Part shown: one piece after another, positions 8,876 through 13,562 of the stretch
How positions within the stretch are numbered: the first letter of the stretch is position 1
How the letters are laid out: each line of letters starts with the position of its first letter
Source: an uncultured Lachnospiraceae bacterium
GTDB lineage: Bacteria; Bacillota; Clostridia; Lachnospirales; Lachnospiraceae
DNA: 24,817 nt
Direction of reading: 5' to 3'
Assembly: GCA_910576895.1 (NCBI GenBank)
Contig: CAJTJZ010000023.1
Span: forward strand, 23,289 to 48,105
The notes under the pieces: model-generated
The model's input: only the letters and a program-made list of their open reading frames with translations
Told to the model about the DNA's origin: nothing
The model's database searches: none
Program-made: the position numbers and the translations under genes

Positions 8876-8931
8876 AGGGTGGTAACTTTGTTGCCATTCC
8901 GCAAAGCGGAACAGCTTGGAAGAAGCTGCCA
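8876..8931 (+). repeat. Structured mini-repeat copy C (56 nt, three hairpins) in the omega-RNA region
   Basis: Hairpin 1 is TGGTAAC-TTT-GTTGCCA (one T:G pair). Hairpin 2 is TTCCGC-AAA-GCGGAA (perfect). Hairpin 3 is CAGCTT, a 5-nt loop, AAGCTG. It has the same length and end sequences as copy B. The 13 differences include paired changes that keep each stem. No obvious direct repeat flanks it. Confidence 0.85.
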
Positions 8932-8967
8932 AAAGATAGTAGGTTACGAGGTCTACGAAGCAGGAAG

Positions 8968-8989
8968 CCCATTGGGTTTAGACAATGGG
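8968..8989 (+). other. Right-end hairpin of the TnpB element
   Basis: CCCATTG (8968-8974) and CAATGGG (8983-8989) form a perfect 7-bp stem with an 8-nt loop, 8 nt before the element terminus at 8997. Subterminal hairpins like this are the recognition structures of IS200/IS605 ends. Confidence 0.7.
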
Positions 8990-9016
8990 TAGTTCACCAG
9001 TAACATAGGATGTATA

Positions 9017-9046
9017 GAAAGAATTATTTCATTATATAATTCTTTC
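9017..9046. repeat. 11-bp inverted repeat in the rpsP leader
   Basis: GAAAGAATTAT (9017-9027) and ATAATTCTTTC (9036-9046) are perfect reverse complements with an 8-nt loop. It lies between the transposable element and the rpsP ribosome site. A weak run (ATAATTTTAAC) follows, so it could be a poor terminator, an attenuator or a stabilising 5' hairpin. Confidence 0.5.
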
Positions 9047-9091
9047 ATAATTTTAACTTAGAAAATGATATTTTTAGGAGGTGAAAAGAAC

Positions 9092-9334
9092 ATGGCAGTA
9101 AAGATTCGTTTAAAGAGATTAGGAAAGAAAAAAGCTCCTTTTTATAGAGTAGTAGTTGCTGATTCCAGATCTCCAAGAGATGGTAAATTTATCGCTGAGA
9201 TTGGCACATATGATCCAACAAAAGAACCAAGTGCTTTTAAGATTGATGAAGAAGCAGCGAAAAAATGGTTATCTAATGGTGCACAGCCTACAGACATTGT
9301 AGGAAAATTATTTAAAAAAGCTGGCATTATGTAA
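9092..9334 (+). CDS. rpsP: 30S ribosomal protein S16
   Basis: An 80-residue ribosomal protein that binds 16S rRNA and helps assemble the small subunit. The opening MAVKIRLKRLGKKKAPFYRVVVADSRSPRDG is diagnostic and includes the conserved FYRVVVADSR core. The family length is normal. The start is ATG at 9092 behind AGGAGGTG at 9077-9084; upstream in-frame codons are not part of the conserved protein. khpA follows 57 nt later. The transposable element upstream separates it from ffh, so expression may depend on readthrough or a promoter I could not identify. Confidence 0.98.
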   Translation: MAVKIRLKRLGKKKAPFYRVVVADSRSPRDGKFIAEIGTYDPTKEPSAFKIDEEAAKKWLSNGAQPTDIVGKLFKKAGIM

Positions 9335-9391
9335 TTATTAGGTTATCTTTCGTTCTTTCAAAAGAAAGGACAGTGGAGTAGAATTTTTATT

Positions 9392-9634
9392 ATGAAAGAA
9401 TTAGTGAAAATTATTGCTTGTGCATTAGTTGACCATCCAGAGGAAGTTGTTGTAGATGAAACCATAGAAACAGATGGAGAAAAGGAAACAATAGTAATCC
9501 ATTTAACTGTAACAGCAGATGATATGGGAAAAGTCATTGGAAAACAGGGAAGAATTGCAAAAGCACTTCGGACGGTAGTAAAAGCAGCAGCTTCTCGTGA
9601 AGATAAGAAGGTCATTGTAGAAATTCAGCAGTAA
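9392..9634 (+). CDS. khpA: KH-domain RNA-binding protein KhpA (YlqC family)
   Basis: An 80-residue protein made almost entirely of one KH domain. The GXXG loop is GKQG (residues 50-53, within KVIGKQGRIAKALR). KhpA binds RNA, forms a pair with KhpB/Jag in several Firmicutes and influences cell elongation and small RNAs there. Its place just after rpsP is the standard arrangement. The ribosome site is weak (GGAG at 9375-9378, 13 nt away), which may mean coupling to rpsP translation. A strong terminator follows, so rimM, trmD and rplS, which often come next, are not in this transcript. Confidence 0.95.
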   Translation: MKELVKIIACALVDHPEEVVVDETIETDGEKETIVIHLTVTADDMGKVIGKQGRIAKALRTVVKAAASREDKKVIVEIQQ

Positions 9635-9685
9635 AAAAGAATCAATCATGAAGTAATAAGTAAATAGTATTTACAATTTGAATCT

Positions 9686-9722
9686 ATCGCATATCTAAAA
9701 TAGAAGATATGCGATTTTTTTT
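9686..9722 (+). terminator. Rho-independent terminator after khpA
   Basis: ATCGCATATCT (9686-9696) and AGATATGCGAT (9705-9715) form a perfect 11-bp stem with an 8-nt loop, followed by a run of eight T residues (9715-9722). It ends the ylxM-ffh-rpsP-khpA block. Confidence 0.93.
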
Positions 9723-9744
9723 GTTAAGAAGAATAGTAAAAAGA

Positions 9745-9773
9745 TTGACTTTATGAAAATAAAATGTTACTAT
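9745..9773 (+). promoter_or_regulatory. Promoter, near-duplicate of the one at 10841
   Basis: TTGACT at 9745-9750, a 17-nt spacer, then TACTAT at 9768-9773. The -10 area (AAAATAAAATGTTACTATA) is identical to that of the promoter at 10841, and the similarity continues to the start codon of the next gene. Confidence 0.75.
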
Positions 9774-9806
9774 AAGTTAAATATTTTAGAAAAGAGAAGA
9801 ATAGTT

Positions 9807-9947
9807 ATGATAGAAATTATAATTTGCGACGATAATTATAATCTCAATTATACATGAAACATATCTAGATATTGTGAAGAAAACATAACACAACAGAGAT
9901 TGATAGACTTTATGGAGCATCTTATTGGGGACACTGATAGAATATAA
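9807..9947 (+). pseudogene. Broken gene resembling the start of a LytTR-type response regulator
   Basis: An ATG at 9807 behind the promoter opens the frame MIEIIICDDNYNLNYT, which stops at TGA 9855-9857. The same frame then stays open for 29 codons (beginning NISRYCEENITQQ) to TAA 9945-9947. MIEIIICDDN resembles the first strand and acidic pocket of AgrA/LytR-type receiver domains, but nothing further of such a protein follows. Read as a remnant with an internal stop and a lost 3' part. Because the leader and first codons resemble those of the gene at 10903, a duplicated 5' end fused to unrelated DNA is also possible. Confidence 0.4.
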
Positions 9948-9996
9948 TTTTATTGTCTATTTGTGTCTGAACAAAGAGAAAGGAATAGGGATTATT

Positions 9997-10731
9997 ATGA
10001 AAAAAAGAGTAACTAAATGGAAAGTATTCATCACATATTTTTTGGTATTGCTAATGTTTTTTAACGTACCTAATGTTTCAGCTTCTAATCAAATTGTGGT
10101 TTACAAAGAAAATATAGAATTACAGGTAGGTGAGACAATAAAACTAAAGCTACAAAACACAAAGAAAGGGATTCAATGGAAATCTGAAAATGAAAAAGTG
10201 GTAAAGGTATCTAAAAATGGAAAAGTATTTGCAGTTGGACAGGGGATTACATATGTTATAGCAAAGAACCAGAAAAAAGAAAGAAGAACTATGGTTATAG
10301 TAAAAAAGAAAGAAATATTGCCAGAACAGGAAAAAGGAATAAATTTTTCAGATATTAAATTTTATAGTGAAACTTTCTGTTTGGAAAATGTACCAGAAGA
10401 GGGAGACGAGGAAATTTGTTTCAAGATATCTAATGCTTGGGAGGATCGTTCCCTAGATGTTGTTGATGGTATTGAGCTTTATGTTTTTAATGAAGAAGTT
10501 GGAATTTATGAATTTATCATGAATTATGGAGAAGACATTATATGTATTCTTGATCCGAAAATGGTACGATCTGAGAATATCCATTTAAAAGAGCCATTAG
10601 AAAAAGGAAAGAATTATCGAATTATAAAACATATAATGGATGAAAATAACATATCTTTGAAACTTTATATAGATTTTAGTATTGGGGAGATGAAAGAGGA
10701 TTTTTGTATGGATTGTGGGATTTGTGTATAA
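9997..10731 (+). CDS. Secreted protein with a bacterial Ig-like (Big_2) domain
   Basis: A 244-residue protein starting at ATG 9997 with AAAGGA about 12 nt upstream. Residues 1-29 form a signal peptide: Lys-rich start, hydrophobic FITYFLVLLMFF, cleavage probably after NVSA. Residues 31-110 match the Big_2 pattern: a strand, LQVGETIKLKL, IQWKSENEKVVKVSKNGKV, then AVGQGITYVIAK. The remaining 130 residues are acidic and unrecognised and end with a Cys pair (MDCGICV). There is no cell-wall anchor. The frame extends upstream to 9925, but that part would precede the signal peptide and is rejected. Big_2 domains are common in surface adhesins; the role here is unknown. Confidence 0.8.
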   Translation: MKKRVTKWKVFITYFLVLLMFFNVPNVSASNQIVVYKENIELQVGETIKLKLQNTKKGIQWKSENEKVVKVSKNGKVFAVGQGITYVIAKNQKKERRTMVIVKKKEILPEQEKGINFSDIKFYSETFCLENVPEEGDEEICFKISNAWEDRSLDVVDGIELYVFNEEVGIYEFIMNYGEDIICILDPKMVRSENIHLKEPLEKGKNYRIIKHIMDENNISLKLYIDFSIGEMKEDFCMDCGICV

Positions 10732-10840
10732 AGATAGATGTTAAAACAATCATTCAGTTAATCAGTTCAACAACTACGAAAAAAGGGAAAAGTAAAGAAG
10801 AGGAACAGAATTTTTAATATCGATTTTTTATATTAAAATA

Positions 10841-10869
10841 TTGACTTTTTTAAAATAAAATGTTACTAT
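10841..10869 (+). promoter_or_regulatory. Promoter of the orphan gene at 10903
   Basis: TTGACT at 10841-10846, a 17-nt spacer, then TACTAT at 10864-10869. It shares spacer sequence, -10 box and downstream leader with the promoter at 9745, about 1.1 kb upstream. The 100 nt before it, following the secreted Ig-like gene, show no gene or clear terminator. Confidence 0.78.
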
Positions 10870-10902
10870 AGATTTAATATTTTAAGAAAGGAAGCGATGA
10901 TT

Positions 10903-11208
10903 ATGGTTGAGATTAAAGTAGGAACACATCAGTTGTCGGCACAAAACTTAAATACATTAACTGCAAAACAGCCAAAAAACAATGAAAAGCAAACAACAAA
11001 TTTATATCAGGATACGGCACGTCCACTATATTATGTAAAAAAGCCAACGGTTCGGGAACATGATATTTTAGGAAATCCAAAAGGTTCTTCTTATGCATCT
11101 GAATATGAAAAACATTTTAATGTAAATCATTCTCTAAAATATCCAATGGATCCACAGCCAACAGTAAACCCAGAACATATTTTTGTAGAATCAATTATGA
11201 AAAAATAA
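10903..11208 (+). CDS. Hypothetical 101-residue protein
   Basis: Not recognised. The start is set at ATG 10903 because AAGGAAG at 10888-10894 is 8 nt away; an in-frame ATG at 10897 is too close. It has no signal peptide, membrane segment or Cys. The N-terminal third is Asn/Gln/Thr-rich and probably disordered (SAQNLNTLTAKQPKNNEKQ); the rest is Tyr/Pro/His-containing and hydrophilic. It has its own strong promoter and a strong terminator, so it is a single-gene transcript. The strong signals favour a real, well-expressed small protein. Confidence 0.6.
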   Translation: MVEIKVGTHQLSAQNLNTLTAKQPKNNEKQTTNLYQDTARPLYYVKKPTVREHDILGNPKGSSYASEYEKHFNVNHSLKYPMDPQPTVNPEHIFVESIMKK

Positions 11209-11257
11209 TAAAAAAAGTAGAAATTTATTAAAAATAAAAAAATAAAATATATAAAAG

Positions 11258-11318
11258 AAAACAGTGATAGAATCATAAAAATCCAAAAAAGGGATCGTAT
11301 ATTCTATCACTGTTTTTT
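11258..11318 (+). terminator. Long-stem terminator after the orphan gene
   Basis: AAAACAGTGATAGAAT (11258-11273) and ATTCTATCACTGTTTT (11301-11316) are perfect 16-bp reverse complements ending in a run of six T. The 27-nt loop contains a further ATCC/GGAT pairing. The A-rich left arm and T-rich right arm could also allow termination on the opposite strand. Confidence 0.88.
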
Positions 11319-11372
11319 CATGAGAGAAAATTGGTAAAATATAGAAAAGAAATAAAGAAAAATCAATAAGGT

Positions 11373-11399
11373 TTTCGTAGAATATCTCCTTCTACGAAA
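11373..11399. repeat. 9-bp inverted repeat just upstream of the Tad promoter
   Basis: TTTCGTAGA (11373-11381) and TCTACGAAA (11391-11399) are perfect reverse complements with a 9-bp centre. The dyad ends 10 bp before the -35 box, a position typical of activator sites. It has no T-run, so it is not a terminator. Its role as an operator is inference. Confidence 0.5.
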
Positions 11400-11409
11400 G
11401 ATAAGGAAT

Positions 11410-11438
11410 TTGATATACCATTTTGATTAGTATATACT
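11410..11438 (+). promoter_or_regulatory. Promoter of the Tad pilus operon
   Basis: TTGATA at 11410-11415, a 17-nt spacer, then TATACT at 11433-11438. It is the only good promoter seen between the terminator at 11318 and the first operon gene. Start of transcription is expected near 11445. Confidence 0.65.
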
Positions 11439-11569
11439 GCTGTCCTGAATTATATACATGATATATGAAAAAAAAGATAGTGTTTTATTTGAGCAAAAAA
11501 ATTTTGAAAAAGAAAAATTCTAATAGGGAAAAAGAAAAAGGCATTACAAAAACGGGGAGTTGGAAGTGT

Positions 11570-12376
11570 ATGCTATTTGAAAGTGCGGTTATTTCACATA
11601 TAGGGTGTAAGCGAGAAAATAATGAGGATAATTATTATTTAAATGGTGTTTATAAACAGAATATACAAAAAGAAATTGCCCAGTTTGCAGAACCACAAGC
11701 AAGTAGAAATATTTTGGCAGGAGTATTTGATGGAGCAGGTGGAGCAGCTTATGGGGAATGGGCAGCTCTTATGGCAGTTGTTTCTCTAGCTAAATATCAG
11801 GAAGAACTTTCATCAAAGCGTATTGTAAATGAATATATTCCATATGTAAATGAATTAATTATTAAAGAAGTTAATAAAATGGGTGGTAAGATGGGAACAA
11901 CACTTGCTATGCTTTATTTAAATGGAGATACAGCAAATGTTTATAACTTAGGAGATAGTCGGGTATATTTATTTCGTAAAAAACGTTTAATGCAAATTAC
12001 TTATGATCATATACAAGAGCAACTTTTACAAAAAAAAATTGTATATAGTACAGAGGGAATACAACAAGAGAAAATACAACATATAGAAGAGAAGCATTTA
12101 TTAACAAAATATTTAGGAATGAAAAATCGGAAAGAATTAAAACCATATTTTATGGAACAAATTCCAATAATGAAACATGATATTTTTGTTGTATGTACGG
12201 ATGGACTTTATAATATGGTATCAAAGGATACAATGTGTAAATGCTTGGAAAAGAGAAAAAAAGAAGCACCTTTGGATATTGCAAGAACAATGGCAGGAGA
12301 AGCGTTATTAGCAGGTGGAAAGGATAATGTTACTTGTATAGTAATAAAAGCAGAAAATTTGGAAGAGAGTAAATGA
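11570..12376 (+). CDS. PP2C-family Ser/Thr protein phosphatase heading the Tad operon
   Basis: A 268-residue cytosolic metal-dependent phosphatase that removes phosphate from Ser/Thr. All PP2C motifs are present: KRENNEDNYY (Asp20), GVFDGAGG (Asp54), GTTLAMLYL, LGDSRVYLFR, CTDGLYNMV (Asp211) and GGKDNVTCIV (Asp252). The start chosen is ATG 11570, where family similarity begins and GGGGAG lies 10 nt upstream. An in-frame ATG at 11465 would add 35 Lys-rich residues but has no ribosome site. It lies 15 nt before tadZ and upstream of an FHA gene, so it probably dephosphorylates a protein recognised by that FHA domain. No Ser/Thr kinase gene is visible in the window. Confidence 0.9.
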   Translation: MLFESAVISHIGCKRENNEDNYYLNGVYKQNIQKEIAQFAEPQASRNILAGVFDGAGGAAYGEWAALMAVVSLAKYQEELSSKRIVNEYIPYVNELIIKEVNKMGGKMGTTLAMLYLNGDTANVYNLGDSRVYLFRKKRLMQITYDHIQEQLLQKKIVYSTEGIQQEKIQHIEEKHLLTKYLGMKNRKELKPYFMEQIPIMKHDIFVVCTDGLYNMVSKDTMCKCLEKRKKEAPLDIARTMAGEALLAGGKDNVTCIVIKAENLEESK

Positions 12377-12391
12377 TGGGAGCAAATAAAT

Positions 12392-13459
12392 ATGATTATT
12401 AAAATTGTAATAGCAGATAATGATAAGGAATATATTGAATATTTCCAAAGGGCAGTAGCATTGAATTATGCTTCCAAATTAGAAATTAGTTTCTTCTCTA
12501 ATGAAGAAAATTTGAGAAAATATTTAATTGAAAAAAAATGCGATATTTTATTGATTTCAGAATATATGGAACAGGCAGAAGAAGAATTTAATTGTAGAAA
12601 GATTATTTTAACAGATATAAAGGGTATTGAACATAAAAAAGATTATAAAGTGATTTATAAATATCAGAAAATAGAAGATATTTATCATAGTATTGTGGCA
12701 GAATATGCAGAAATTAAGGAAAAAGAAGGTATTGTTTTTCGAAATAAAGGAAATGCAAAAATAATTTCTTTTTTATCAGCGAGTGGAGGAGCAGGAAAAA
12801 CAACAATTTGTTTTGCTGTTGCAAAATTATTGTGTTCTATGAAAAAAGATGTATTGTATGTGCCATTAGAACAGTTTTCTAATATTAATTATATGTATCC
12901 AGGAGATGAAACAAAGACATTATCAAATTTATTTTATGCAACAAAAGAGAGAAAAAATACATTAAGTATTCAAATAAAAAATATGATAAGACCTAGTATG
13001 AATGGAATGCTATTTTTACGTCCAATGGATTCTCCGGCAGAATTAGAACAGATGACAGCGGAAGATTGGGATTTTTTTTTAAATGCATTAGTAGATATTG
13101 AAGGTATTGATTACATTTTATTAGATCATGTATCAGGGATATTTCAAAATTTTAAGGAGATATTAGAACGTGTAAATTCTATTTGTTTTATAGCAGAAAG
13201 CAGTTTAACAGGAATTGTAAAGGCTACTAGTATGATTTCTTATTTTCGAAAGTTTGATGAATTTCAGGATACTGCATTTTGTAGGAAGATAAGAGTTGTG
13301 GTCAATAAAGCAAGACTTGGAGTTACAGAACAAGATTTTTATCATTTACAGGATTGGATTGTTAGTTATTTGCCAGATTATGGAGTAGCAGAAATGGAGG
13401 GAATTATTGAAGCAATAGCACAATTATCAGAATGTAAGAAGATATTGGAACTTTCATAA
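12392..13459 (+). CDS. tadZ: TadZ/CpaE-like pilus localisation ATPase
   Basis: A 355-residue protein. Residues 1-110 form a receiver-like domain (IKIVIADNDKEYIEYF), and from residue 123 there is a ParA/MinD-type ATPase fold. The nucleotide loop is SASGGAGKTT (129-138); the usual first Lys of the deviant Walker A motif is Ser here, as in atypical TadZ ATPases. DYILLDHVSG resembles the Walker B region. TadZ proteins place the Tad machine at a cell site, often a pole. In the receiver part the expected phosphorylated Asp is not clear, so this is probably a pseudo-receiver. A nine-T run at 13072-13080 lies in the coding sequence. Confidence 0.85.
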   Translation: MIIKIVIADNDKEYIEYFQRAVALNYASKLEISFFSNEENLRKYLIEKKCDILLISEYMEQAEEEFNCRKIILTDIKGIEHKKDYKVIYKYQKIEDIYHSIVAEYAEIKEKEGIVFRNKGNAKIISFLSASGGAGKTTICFAVAKLLCSMKKDVLYVPLEQFSNINYMYPGDETKTLSNLFYATKERKNTLSIQIKNMIRPSMNGMLFLRPMDSPAELEQMTAEDWDFFLNALVDIEGIDYILLDHVSGIFQNFKEILERVNSICFIAESSLTGIVKATSMISYFRKFDEFQDTAFCRKIRVVVNKARLGVTEQDFYHLQDWIVSYLPDYGVAEMEGIIEAIAQLSECKKILELS

Positions 13460-13562
13460 GAAATTATTATTTTGTTGTCTATTACAATAAGTAAAAGTAA
13501 GTAAAACCTGATGTATAGATTTTGAATAAATACGATTCTATAGAGGGAAGGGAAGAATTTTT

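Larger units (their letters stand above)
7517..8997 (+). mobile_element. IS200/IS605-type element carrying only tnpB, inserted between ffh and rpsP
   Basis: The element holds tnpB and has no tnpA Y1 transposase gene, so it would need one supplied in trans. The right end is recognisable from the hairpin CCCATTG/CAATGGG and the terminal GTAGTTCAC ending at 8997, the usual pattern next to TnpB guides. The left boundary is estimated: CCCAC (7533-7537) can pair with GTGGG (7592-7596), and the AT-rich host sequence ends near TTGAA at 7512-7516. The insertion lies in the spacer of an essential operon without hitting a gene. Three copies of a small structured repeat lie inside it. Confidence 0.8.
8829..8997 (+). 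ncRNA. Putative omega-RNA (TnpB guide RNA scaffold) and element right end
   Basis: TnpB elements encode a guide RNA over the 3' part of tnpB and the right end, with the guide copied from the DNA just beyond the element. Here are hairpins GGGCAG-GGA-CTGCCC (8842-8856), a GTAG/CTAC pairing around 8940-8955, CCCATTG/CAATGGG (8968-8989) and the terminus GTAGTTCAC. The guide would then be the flanking host bases from 8998 (CAGTAACATAGGATGT). The RNA's 5' end cannot be set from sequence and may lie within tnpB. Mini-repeat copy C interrupts the scaffold, so function is doubtful. Confidence 0.6.

Noticed and set aside
7544..8931. Mini-repeats considered as a CRISPR array
   Set aside because: Three copies at irregular distances (over 1 kb and 104 nt), diverged, with no uniform spacers and no cas genes.
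8666..8932. Minus-strand frame of 88 codons across the tnpB end
   Set aside because: It spans two mini-repeat copies and the interrupted tnpB end; no ribosome site and no plausible protein.
11465..11569. Longer N-terminus of the PP2C phosphatase (start ATG 11465)
   Set aside because: The extra 35 residues are Lys-rich with no PP2C similarity and no ribosome site; kept only as an alternative.
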